The translations under genes and the position numbers were made by a program. DNA of 54,618 bases, taken from the IMG/VR virus record IMGVR_UViG_3300025759_000009, positions 1-54,618 of that record, one strand, 5' to 3'. The notes under the pieces were generated by a model that did not search any database, was not told the origin of the DNA, and was given only the letters and a program-made list of their open reading frames with translations. The stretch is from a virus. Of the stretch, positions 20,256-28,850 are shown piece by piece. Positions within the stretch are counted from its first letter, which is position 1. Each line of letters begins with the position of its first letter.

Positions 20256-20471
20256 ATGCCAAACCCCGGTAAGTACAAATCCGTAGGTGTTTCTATAGAC
20301 GCTTATGACAAGTTGGTAGCCATTGCGGATCACGAGGATCGTGCGATTGGCCGTCAGCTTTCGCGTATGATTGAAGAAACATACGAAAACATTCGGCTTG
20401 ATGTCAAGCCGTCCTATACGATCCCAGCCGCTTCGGGAATTGGTGGGATCGCGTCAGTCATTGAAGACTAG
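20256..20471 (+). CDS. Ribbon-helix-helix (CopG/Arc-like) regulator (71 aa)
   Basis: The ATG at 20256 follows GGAAGG. KYKSVGVSIDAYDKLVAIADHED then AIGRQLSRMIEETYENI fits a ribbon-helix-helix dimer, with the strand giving DNA contact. It is the only rightward gene in the left arm of this block and stands between late and replication genes, so it may repress one of them. Its TAG stop lies inside a CTAG shared with the stop of the converging 1010-residue gene. Confidence 0.75.
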   Translation: MPNPGKYKSVGVSIDAYDKLVAIADHEDRAIGRQLSRMIEETYENIRLDVKPSYTIPAASGIGGIASVIED

Positions 20472-23400
20472 AGTAAACCAGCGTTACCTAATCCACCTAG
20501 TAAAGTCGATGCAATGTACGGGTTAGATTTCGCTCTTTCCCGTAAGTTCATTTGCTGTCTAATGACTTCTGGATTTATTGACTGAGTTATTTGCATGTCA
20601 TCAATAGAGACTGGCATTGCAACTTCTGGAACACTTGTTCGGGTTGGAGCGGGTGCGGGGCCAACAGCCTCTTGATCTGCCAGTAACGCTCTTGCGCCAC
20701 CTTGACGAATCGCAGTCTTTCCACGGTTAGCGGCTTGCAATCCTGCGAGTAAACCTTGCCCAGCACCAGTTGCTCGCTCTGTAAGAGAGGCACCAGAGCC
20801 TGTGACCTGAGCAAATGATTCATTCAGCACTTGTGATAAACTTTGCGCGGTGGCTTGTGGGCTTGTGCGGCCAGCCTTTAATTCTATTGCCGCTCTTATG
20901 GTTTGTGGGTTGTTGAGAACATAGTTCAATGCTTTGAACCTAATTCCCTTTTTGAAGTTCTTAGCTGGGTTTGTGACCATACCTGTGCGAATAGCGTCTG
21001 CTGCAAGAGAGCCTGCGCCAGTTTTACCCGTATCGCTGAGAAGAACTAACATGTCAGAAAGCTCTTTAATGTCTGCAACTTGCTGCTTACCCAAAACTTT
21101 GTTTAACATGTCTGGCTTGTAAGCCTCTAAAGCCTTTCGTAGCGAAGACGCTGCTGCTTCATTTACAAATATATCTTCATCTACTGAGCCAAGAATATCA
21201 CTTATAATTGTTCGTTTTATTGTTTCTTTGGCTGCGTCATTGCCGTCAAAGAACTTCATAACTCTGTCCATTTGTGAGGCAGAGGTGTTTTTGTTTAGGA
21301 GAATAGTAGCTGCCTCTTCAGGCTGTATGGTTCCGTCAGCCAAATCCTTCAAGGCTTTGGAGGACAGTGCTTTTTCAAGACCGATCTGAGCATCCTGAAC
21401 GCTACGCAATGTTGTAATGATGTCATCGCTAGGATTCTGAGCCACAATCCTTTGCATCATTTGGTCGTCAATTTTCTTGACGCCATTAAAAGAAAGAGCT
21501 TTAGCCAGATTCTGAACTTCGCCCCACTGATCTTCAAACAACAGCTTGCCAGACTTGCCCAGCTTCTTAATCTTGTTGTTAAACTGAACACCATTGAAGG
21601 CTAATGGATCACCGAAGTCTTTGTTCGCTACCAGCAATGCGTCATCGAGATAGCTCTTCGCCAATGTCTGGCGTAGCTCATCACGACTTATTTGTGATAT
21701 AGAGCTATCGGCAGCATTCAAGACTGCGGCTATTCTTTTAGGGCTATCAGTAATTCTGTCAAAAAGACGACCTGCCGTTAGCTTTACGTTCTCACCTGAA
21801 TCACCAAGATTCCGAATGATCCCTAAAGTCTCTAGCTCGTTAAACAGCTTGATCTCACTTCGGTAAGCATCGCGAGCATCTAGCAATTGACCCATCGCTT
21901 TTTTGACTGTTTTTGCGTTTTGAGGCCCACCTACACCTGTGAGCTTCAGGCCACCAGATTTATAATTACTAGGGTCCATCATGCGATCAATGTCGCCCTT
22001 CAAGCTATTTAACAGGCGTCTAGGTGTGGTGTCTTTGATTCCCAGTGCTGGGTCCATCAGTGTGTCGTTTATATTTTTGCGAAGCTCTTTCAGGCCGTTG
22101 AAGGTTGTGAACCCTTCCTTAGCACCAGATGAATTCAACTGATCTATCTGACGGCCTATCTCCAAAAACTCATCAGGCGCAACTTTGTTCGCACCCGCGT
22201 ACTGACTGTCTATAATGTCTCCGAATCTGGTCTGCATTGCCTTTATATCAAAAATAGGCAATTCTCCGCCGACAACTTCTCTTGTAACGCCATTGAGTGT
22301 TACAGGGCCTTTCACTTCGGACAAAGTGTCGTCAACCAACTTGAACTGTTGCTTGCTTTGTTTCATGAACTCTTCGTAGTTCTTAACAAGGGACTCAAGA
22401 ACGAAATCGTCTATCTCTCCACCAGTCTTTGTGGTTTTGGTGAGCATAGATATTGTGTCATCAATAGCTTTCATGTGAGCGTCTTGTGCAGACTTCAATC
22501 CAGATTCAAGCTGTTTAGCCTTTTGCGGAACTGAGTCTTTTATTACTCTAGCCAAGTCATCAATGGTAGAAATGCCAGCTTCCCCAAGCAATTTATCACG
22601 CTCGTTTAGGGCAAATCTAATATTCGTCATGGCTCTTTTTTGTTCGTTGCCGCCTATAGCCCCTGCGATCTGTGATGTCTTTGATAGGCCAGCGGGAAGA
22701 CCTGCCGCGCCATAGCTAGGCAAGCCCGGAACATCCGCGTCCATAATTTTTAAAGCAAGGTTAGCCTGATCTGCACCTAGCTCGCGTTCGACTTGGCCCA
22801 TAGCACGAGCGCCTGCGTTTACGCCTTTACCAGCCGCACCTATTGCAGCTTTGCCAAGTTTAAAGATAGCGTTACCCGCGAAGTCCAAAGTACCCGCAAG
22901 GGCAGCTTCTCTTGCTACATCAACACCAATTTCGCCTAAAGACTGTCTTTGAATGCCCAATAGGCTTTCAATACCTTCTTCAGCCGCTTGACCTAAGCCT
23001 GCGCCAGCGGCTGCACCAGCCGCGCCTGTCACCAAGCCCGGAGCGCCTAAGATGCCACCAATAACCGCGCCAATTGTTTCGGGGGCAATACCTGCTAAAT
23101 CTGATACGTCCCGAAAGCTAAGACCTTCTTCCTCAAGAATAAGGTTTTGACCAATAGGCTCCATGCCTTGACTAACCTGACCAGCCTCAGTCAGTGCGAG
23201 ACGACCTTTTGAGTCTTTTGTGTAGCCTTCTTCACCCACCATTTTACGCAGAATAAGTTCTTTTTCTTCTGGGGTTTCTCCAAAAGAAACTAGAGAACGT
23301 ATCTTGCCACCAGCGCCAGTTTCGTAATCAAAACCTTCGTCTCTTCCTGAAAGTGACTGGTCTAAATCGGCAAAACTTTTAGGGCGGCTCATGCCAAGAG

Positions 23401-23500
23401 AACTGCCTTGAGACGCTCGAAACTCTTTCAACAAGTCTTGAGGAGACCGTTCTGCTTTTTGACTATCTCTAAATTGACGCAGTTGCTCTTGAGGGGTCAT
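20468..23500 (-). CDS. Ejection-type internal virion protein, 1010 aa
   Basis: A very long, mostly helical protein. Residues 130-250 hold Gly/Ala-rich hydrophobic stretches (IGAVIGGILGAPGLV, GAAAGAGLGQAA) that could insert in a membrane; the middle is coiled-coil-like and charged. No enzyme motif was seen. It is the last gene of the late operon, after two other large virion proteins and a gp10-like protein, as ejection proteins are in podoviruses. Role by position and composition only. Confidence 0.65.
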   Translation of the reverse strand: MTPQEQLRQFRDSQKAERSPQDLLKEFRASQGSSLGMSRPKSFADLDQSLSGRDEGFDYETGAGGKIRSLVSFGETPEEKELILRKMVGEEGYTKDSKGRLALTEAGQVSQGMEPIGQNLILEEEGLSFRDVSDLAGIAPETIGAVIGGILGAPGLVTGAAGAAAGAGLGQAAEEGIESLLGIQRQSLGEIGVDVAREAALAGTLDFAGNAIFKLGKAAIGAAGKGVNAGARAMGQVERELGADQANLALKIMDADVPGLPSYGAAGLPAGLSKTSQIAGAIGGNEQKRAMTNIRFALNERDKLLGEAGISTIDDLARVIKDSVPQKAKQLESGLKSAQDAHMKAIDDTISMLTKTTKTGGEIDDFVLESLVKNYEEFMKQSKQQFKLVDDTLSEVKGPVTLNGVTREVVGGELPIFDIKAMQTRFGDIIDSQYAGANKVAPDEFLEIGRQIDQLNSSGAKEGFTTFNGLKELRKNINDTLMDPALGIKDTTPRRLLNSLKGDIDRMMDPSNYKSGGLKLTGVGGPQNAKTVKKAMGQLLDARDAYRSEIKLFNELETLGIIRNLGDSGENVKLTAGRLFDRITDSPKRIAAVLNAADSSISQISRDELRQTLAKSYLDDALLVANKDFGDPLAFNGVQFNNKIKKLGKSGKLLFEDQWGEVQNLAKALSFNGVKKIDDQMMQRIVAQNPSDDIITTLRSVQDAQIGLEKALSSKALKDLADGTIQPEEAATILLNKNTSASQMDRVMKFFDGNDAAKETIKRTIISDILGSVDEDIFVNEAAASSLRKALEAYKPDMLNKVLGKQQVADIKELSDMLVLLSDTGKTGAGSLAADAIRTGMVTNPAKNFKKGIRFKALNYVLNNPQTIRAAIELKAGRTSPQATAQSLSQVLNESFAQVTGSGASLTERATGAGQGLLAGLQAANRGKTAIRQGGARALLADQEAVGPAPAPTRTSVPEVAMPVSIDDMQITQSINPEVIRQQMNLRERAKSNPYIASTLLGGLGNAGLL

Positions 23501-23514
23501 TTCAAATCTCCACG

Positions 23515-25278
23515 CTATTTAAAGTCATCTAATGTATAATTAGTACCATAAGTTTTGTTCATTGCGTCAAGTTCAGCTTGAGTAGGCACGTCTGAAACAT
23601 TTCCGCCAAACTTAATTCCTGCGTTTTGCTCCAGCCACCCTACAGCACGATCAAGGTTTCTTTGAGGCTTCAAGACAGTCAAGTCATAAATTTCATCAAG
23701 TTGCTTTTTAATCAACTCAACGTCACCACTTGTCCAAGAAATCTTGCCAATACGATCTTTAACAAGTTGTCGATCAGTATCCGAGAGGGTTTTTCCAGAC
23801 TCTTTTAAAATGTTTGTAGCCTCATCAATCGCTAGATTGTTCAACATACGCTTGGCGTCTGATACTGTGCTTGGCATATCCCCCGCAGCAATACCAAAAT
23901 TTCTTAATGTTTGCTTCATTCCACCCAAAATTTGTTTTGGAACAGATATGCCCTCATTTAAATTAGCTATCAAAACTTCAAACTTTTTTGCGCCTGAGTT
24001 AATACTGTCTTGGTACTCTATAAAGCGTTGAGCGATTGTTTCGGGGGTTTCAGCCAACTTAAACGAAGTTGGCGTAATTCCTTTGTAGTTTGATGCGGCA
24101 GGCGCAGCTAATACTTGAAGTTCAGGTGGAACATCATCAGCTTTTCCTCCGATCAAAGATACTCGTTCATATGAATCCCATTGGTCCCCAAGGTCAACGC
24201 CTTCTGCACGTTTCTCTAAAATAGCCATGCGATCAGAGCCATTAACAAAATCAAACTGCTTTTCAAAGTTTGGGTCCATGATTAGCTTGTTAAGCTCATA
24301 TTTATTAAGATCAACAAACTGACCCTGATCGAAGCCTTCAAACTCAGAACCTTCAGCGCCTTTTTTGTAAACCCAATACTTGCCACGATCCATAGCCTTT
24401 TCGCGCGCGGCTGCTCGCTTTGCAGTATCCGCAGACTCCATCTCTAGGGCATACTTGCCACCAGCCAGAGCGCCCTGTCTAGCGCGCTCCTTCGCTCGCT
24501 GTAACGCAGGCATTGCCTTGTCGCCAGCTTCGCCAACAGACTGTAGCATCTTGCCAACATTGAATTTCTTGCCTGCCTTGTTTTGCATAAGAGCAAGACC
24601 AAACGCCATAAGAGCGTCTTTCTTGTCTACTTTGCCGCTAGTATTAATGCCCGTAGCTTCTGAGAATGCCTTTTTGTACTCTTCAATAGTCCGCTTTTTA
24701 GGGGCATCTGGACCCGCACCACGAGCAGCTTCAAAAAAATCATCCATAGCCGCAAGGAAGCCTTCATCGGCTTGCTCTTGAGTGACCGCAGCTTCAGAAA
24801 TACCCATAGAGTTTAAGCCACCTTGCGAACCTGCAAGTTTTGCCTCATTTGCTCTAAATGCTTCTGCGGCTTCGCCTTGTGCTTTTTTCTTAGCGGCTTG
24901 CTCCATTTGGTATTCTACGTCTAAACCAGACATATCTATTTCTGGCAATTCTAGTGCTTGATCCGTAGCAGAATCTAATGGAAGACCAAGACCTCCAAAC
25001 TCACCTTCACGGTTGGCTAGTTCAGCGGCGGCAAGTGCGTTTCCAGCTTCGGCTTGATTTGCGAGAACGCTAGGATCAATTCCTTTATAAGCACCTTTTG
25101 CCCTGTCTTCGAAAAAAGAATCTATGCCTCCTATGTCGGAAAAGTCACTGCCCAAACCGGGAAACTCAGTGCTAACAGGCATTCTACCCAAACCTTGCCC
25201 TTGAGCCATCTGTAAAAATTCTTCTGGCGTCATGTTGGCAAATGGGTCTGCGCCGTAAATTCCTGATAGTTCAGCCAT
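23515..25278 (-). CDS. Ejection-type internal virion protein, 587 aa
   Basis: The N-terminal 190 residues are disordered and Gly/Ala/Glu-rich, with NMTPEEFLQMAQGQG near 15. A Lys/Ala-rich helical part (residues 230-300) and a mixed C-terminal half follow. No motif was recognised. It lies 12 bases after the 657-aa gene and starts with TGAACTATCAGG-type sequence. It is assigned to the internal or tail virion proteins by context. Confidence 0.6.
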   Translation of the reverse strand: MAELSGIYGADPFANMTPEEFLQMAQGQGLGRMPVSTEFPGLGSDFSDIGGIDSFFEDRAKGAYKGIDPSVLANQAEAGNALAAAELANREGEFGGLGLPLDSATDQALELPEIDMSGLDVEYQMEQAAKKKAQGEAAEAFRANEAKLAGSQGGLNSMGISEAAVTQEQADEGFLAAMDDFFEAARGAGPDAPKKRTIEEYKKAFSEATGINTSGKVDKKDALMAFGLALMQNKAGKKFNVGKMLQSVGEAGDKAMPALQRAKERARQGALAGGKYALEMESADTAKRAAAREKAMDRGKYWVYKKGAEGSEFEGFDQGQFVDLNKYELNKLIMDPNFEKQFDFVNGSDRMAILEKRAEGVDLGDQWDSYERVSLIGGKADDVPPELQVLAAPAASNYKGITPTSFKLAETPETIAQRFIEYQDSINSGAKKFEVLIANLNEGISVPKQILGGMKQTLRNFGIAAGDMPSTVSDAKRMLNNLAIDEATNILKESGKTLSDTDRQLVKDRIGKISWTSGDVELIKKQLDEIYDLTVLKPQRNLDRAVGWLEQNAGIKFGGNVSDVPTQAELDAMNKTYGTNYTLDDFK

Positions 25279-25289
25279 GATTTACCTCT

Positions 25290-27263
25290 TTATTGTGCGC
25301 CTTGGTAGGTAGCATACATGCCTACACCTTGAAGGAATGGGTTAGGAGACTGTGACGGTTGCTGCGTATAAGCTCCGTACATTGAGGCAGATGGAGCGCC
25401 AGTCAGGAAGTTCTGAGCGTAGCTATAAGGCGCAAGAACCTCTTGAGTGTATCCAAGCTGGTTCTGACGCTTGAACTCTTCAGCTTGCTGATCGTACTCA
25501 CGCTGTTTGCCACCAATGCCGTACATGTAGCTAAGGTCAGCGGGAGCCATGCCAGCGTAGGCAGTACCAATGTCAGCGGAAGTTCCAGCCAACGCGCCGT
25601 AGCCCTTACCGATATTAGCCTCTGCCGTACCGAGATTGCCAACTGCCGATCCCAAACCACCAGTCAAACGGCCTGCTTCAAGGTTGCGTTTGTTTTCGTC
25701 TTCTTCCGCACGAGCTTCTGCTTCTGCACTAGATAGCCCCATGCTGCGATACATATCAGCGGCTTTCAGCATACGGTTTTCAGCGTCTTGGAACGCACCC
25801 ACTTCAGCAGAAAGCTGTGATCCAGCCAAAGAGCCAAGTGCTGTACCAGCGGTTTGTTGCCGCTTTTCGCCAGACTCAAATGCGCTTTGACGGGCGTTCT
25901 CAACTGCCTGAGCAATTGAAGTTTCAAGCTGCGCACCTGTAAGGCCACGCGCTTTGCCATCTTCAAAGGCTTTTTGTCTTGCGCTGTTGATCATTTGTTC
26001 GGCATTCATAGTGCGTGATGCACCTGACTCGAATGCTTTCTGACGAAGCTGCTCTTCTGTCTGTGACAGGCCAGCAGACGTTCCAGCCGCAGCCAATCCA
26101 CGGCTTGCCGCATCTTCAAACGCCTTTTGCTCAATAGTTGTGCCACGAGCGCCTAGCTCTCCTGTGAGGCCAGATGCTTGTAGCGCACGTTTGCGAGCGG
26201 CTTCATCTGTTGCCATCGCACTTGCCAACGCTTTGTCATATCCTTGCGACATCAAGTTAGCTATTGTGTTTTGCTTTGTTTCTTCGATAGCGCGTTCTGT
26301 TTCAGCAGCTTGTACGCCTGCACGAGAGCCACCAAATGCGCCTGCGCTTATTGCTTTTGCTGCGTCACCTTGACGACGCTTTGCGCCCTCACGGTTGATT
26401 CTATCCATTGCCGCATCAACGACTTGAGCCTTGTAAGGGTCCATGAATGCTTGCGTTGCGGATGATGGGTCAAATGATCCAAGCCCCTGCTCTGCGAGTT
26501 CAAATGCACGACCTGTTCCACGCTCAAATGCTTCACGCGCTCCAAATTCACCTTCGCCAGCTTTTTTCAGGGCGTCACGAGCTTCGCCTAAACCACCGCT
26601 AAGTTGATAGTCACCTGTGCCTTTACGGAGATTTGCCTCATCAACACCAAACGTCCCTTGCGCACCCGTGATGCCTGATCGTGCTGTATCATAAGCATTT
26701 TTATCCACGCCGAACACATCACGCCCGCCTTCGATAGATAAGCGAGCATCGCCGTATAGATCATCGGCTCTTGTCTTGGCGTCGAATGCTTGGGTTCCTG
26801 CGTCTGCCTTGGTTCTCGCGCTTGTAAGCGCAGTGTCGTATATGCTTTTTGCGTCTACACTGCCCGTGCCAGCATCAATGTAAGTCTGGGCATCTGGAAA
26901 GTAATCAGTAAGGGCATCCGCAATGGTGGTTGCACCAGTTTTGAACTGATCAGCGGCATCTGGAAGATAACGAGCTTTGCCCTCTGCATCCATGAAGTAT
27001 GGGTTGGCGCGATCCATAAACGCTTGACGCTCTTCAGGAGTGTCAAATGTTTCGTAAACAGCACTTTGAAGCGGGTCTTCACTAGCTTGAACGTAATCAG
27101 GAACTTTGAATAAGTCTGGATACGCTTCCGCATCCATAATACCGCCCTGAAGAACGCCGTCCTCGTCTGGTACACCAAATATCTGAGACAGCAACGCCTC
27201 ATCGTATTCTTGCATGTACGCAGGGAGTTGGCGTATGGCTATACTTGTGGTTGGGTCGCTCAT
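25290..27263 (-). CDS. Repeat-rich virion protein, 657 aa
   Basis: Residues about 370-510 contain at least four units around ARQKAFEDGKARGL and ARQSAFESGEKR, separated by 25-30 residues, giving a helical rod. The C-terminus (QREYDQQAEEFKRQNQLGYTQ) is shared, from memory, with structural proteins of other marine phages. Its start overlaps the stop of the 336-aa gene. Probably a virion shaft or ejection protein. Confidence 0.65.
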   Translation of the reverse strand: MSDPTTSIAIRQLPAYMQEYDEALLSQIFGVPDEDGVLQGGIMDAEAYPDLFKVPDYVQASEDPLQSAVYETFDTPEERQAFMDRANPYFMDAEGKARYLPDAADQFKTGATTIADALTDYFPDAQTYIDAGTGSVDAKSIYDTALTSARTKADAGTQAFDAKTRADDLYGDARLSIEGGRDVFGVDKNAYDTARSGITGAQGTFGVDEANLRKGTGDYQLSGGLGEARDALKKAGEGEFGAREAFERGTGRAFELAEQGLGSFDPSSATQAFMDPYKAQVVDAAMDRINREGAKRRQGDAAKAISAGAFGGSRAGVQAAETERAIEETKQNTIANLMSQGYDKALASAMATDEAARKRALQASGLTGELGARGTTIEQKAFEDAASRGLAAAGTSAGLSQTEEQLRQKAFESGASRTMNAEQMINSARQKAFEDGKARGLTGAQLETSIAQAVENARQSAFESGEKRQQTAGTALGSLAGSQLSAEVGAFQDAENRMLKAADMYRSMGLSSAEAEARAEEDENKRNLEAGRLTGGLGSAVGNLGTAEANIGKGYGALAGTSADIGTAYAGMAPADLSYMYGIGGKQREYDQQAEEFKRQNQLGYTQEVLAPYSYAQNFLTGAPSASMYGAYTQQPSQSPNPFLQGVGMYATYQGAQ

Positions 27264-28273
27264 TACGCTTTCCTCTCTAGTCGGTCCATCATGCCGTACA
27301 TTTTGTTGATACCGCTATTTAAGTTGCCGTTTCCAGCACCTTTTACCGCATCGCGGGTCATTACAAACTCTCCAGCGGTTAGCATCGCTGGGACATCATC
27401 TTTTGTCCCAGAACCCTCGCTTGGCATAATGCCACCGTTTCTGCGAGGGAAGTATGCCACTCCACCGTCAGCGTATTGTGGAACACGACGATCAGGAAGT
27501 GGACGTGGCTTTAAGCTAATTGGCCCTTCTCCAGCGCCACGCTCGAAACGCGCTCTGTTGCCATACGGATCAGGGTCCACATCTTCGCTGAACAGACTGT
27601 CTAATAGCTGAGAGCCAAGCCCCATTGCTATAGATTCACCAAACTTTGTGTTTAGCATTTTACCTATAACGCTATCAGGGTTAGTGCCAAAAAACTCACC
27701 AATGCCCATAAGACCTTCAGCGCGCTTAGGACCTGCTGCATCTTTTAGATTATTGGCGATTATTTGTTCTGCCGCTTTGCTTCCTTCTTTACCGCCAAAA
27801 GCGGTTAAGGGATTAGAACCACCTGTTAACTGGTTCACAACTCCGGGGTCAGCATCCATCATGCTATCTAAAAACGGAATTCCAGTTCCACGGCCTGACA
27901 TAGCTCCAAGTCCACCACCTACAGCAGCACCAAGAAGCGCGTCACGCAATGACACGTCTTTGCCCTGCAACTTACGCAGAGCGGCATTACCAATGGCCCC
28001 TTGAACCGCAGGGTTAGAAGCGGCTTTGGTCAAGAATGGAATTAATTTATCAAGAAAAAACTCAGGCTTTCCAGTCATAGGATTTATGCTGTTTTGACCT
28101 GACCCAACGACATAACGCCGAGGGTCAGCGCCTACATCTTGAAACGCACGACCAAGGCCGCGAGCCACTTGAGGGTTTCTCTGCAATACTTCGCGAGGAA
28201 CAACTGTCTCACCGGGGGTGAGGTGCGCCATCGCCGTGTCGCCGTTTCTCCCGTAGCGTTCCATGTTTTGCAT
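27263..28273 (-). CDS. Virion-associated protein with paired GE(T/F)V motifs (336 aa)
   Basis: Two related motifs, HLTPGETVVPREVLQ at 17-31 and MLTAGEFVMTRDAVKGAG near 300, flank a Gly-rich middle. The second form (GTKDDVPAMLTAGEFVM) is widespread in phage structural proteins of unknown role. The middle has GGGLGAMSGRGTG-type stretches. It precedes the ejection-protein genes. Confidence 0.6.
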   Translation of the reverse strand: MQNMERYGRNGDTAMAHLTPGETVVPREVLQRNPQVARGLGRAFQDVGADPRRYVVGSGQNSINPMTGKPEFFLDKLIPFLTKAASNPAVQGAIGNAALRKLQGKDVSLRDALLGAAVGGGLGAMSGRGTGIPFLDSMMDADPGVVNQLTGGSNPLTAFGGKEGSKAAEQIIANNLKDAAGPKRAEGLMGIGEFFGTNPDSVIGKMLNTKFGESIAMGLGSQLLDSLFSEDVDPDPYGNRARFERGAGEGPISLKPRPLPDRRVPQYADGGVAYFPRRNGGIMPSEGSGTKDDVPAMLTAGEFVMTRDAVKGAGNGNLNSGINKMYGMMDRLERKA

Positions 28274-28326
28274 TGTGCTAACCTCGTCGTTACTTATCTA
28301 AAACTACCAAATATTCCTGAAAAATA

Positions 28327-28557
28327 CTAGAGTGTTGATCCAGAAATTGCTTCAGGCATCGTAACCTGAACATTTGTACTTCTTTTTTCTGATCCTGTCC
28401 AATTTTGACCGCAATTTGGGCAGTTTCCTTCTGGATAGGATGCTATTTCTTCTGGCGTATCTACCGCATTTTCGCAGTTTGCGCAATGAACCGTGTCCAC
28501 GCTACCAGATGGACGCCATGTAGAGCCGTTAGACATTGTAATAATTGTATCATTCAT
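28327..28557 (-). CDS. Zinc-ribbon protein (76 aa)
   Basis: CANC (24-27 region) and CPNC (46-49 region) make a four-Cys zinc ribbon, followed by a hydrophilic tail. Such proteins next to tail genes have been seen in other phages; the role is unknown. The start shares ATGA with the preceding stop. Confidence 0.65.
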   Translation of the reverse strand: MNDTIITMSNGSTWRPSGSVDTVHCANCENAVDTPEEIASYPEGNCPNCGQNWTGSEKRSTNVQVTMPEAISGSTL

Positions 28558-28850
28558 GAGATTGTCACCGTCACTGTTCCTACTGTTCCTGTTGCTTGAG
28601 AGCCTCTGACATACGGAGAATAAGCCAAAGGCACACGAAGTTGCCCATTATGCTCAAACACCGCGCCAGCTTCCAAACCGCTGTCGTCTGTTTGCAAGTT
28701 TGTAAATACTGTAAACGTGTTACGCCCTTCGCCGGGGTTTTGCATGTTCTGCAAGTACGTTGAGTAAGACCGCAGAACCTCCGCAAAATACTCTTGGTTG
28801 TAAACATCAGGAGGTATGGGGAAGTATGGGAGGTTTAGATTCCTCGACAT
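28554..28850 (-). CDS. Small virion protein with C-terminal GTVGTVTV tail (98 aa)
   Basis: It starts MSRNLNLPYFPIPPDVYNQEY and ends GSQATGTVGTVTVTIS. That ending matches the ends or repeat units of two other late proteins (39.7 and 37.8 kb), so the three may share an assembly interface. Confidence 0.65.
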   Translation of the reverse strand: MSRNLNLPYFPIPPDVYNQEYFAEVLRSYSTYLQNMQNPGEGRNTFTVFTNLQTDDSGLEAGAVFEHNGQLRVPLAYSPYVRGSQATGTVGTVTVTIS

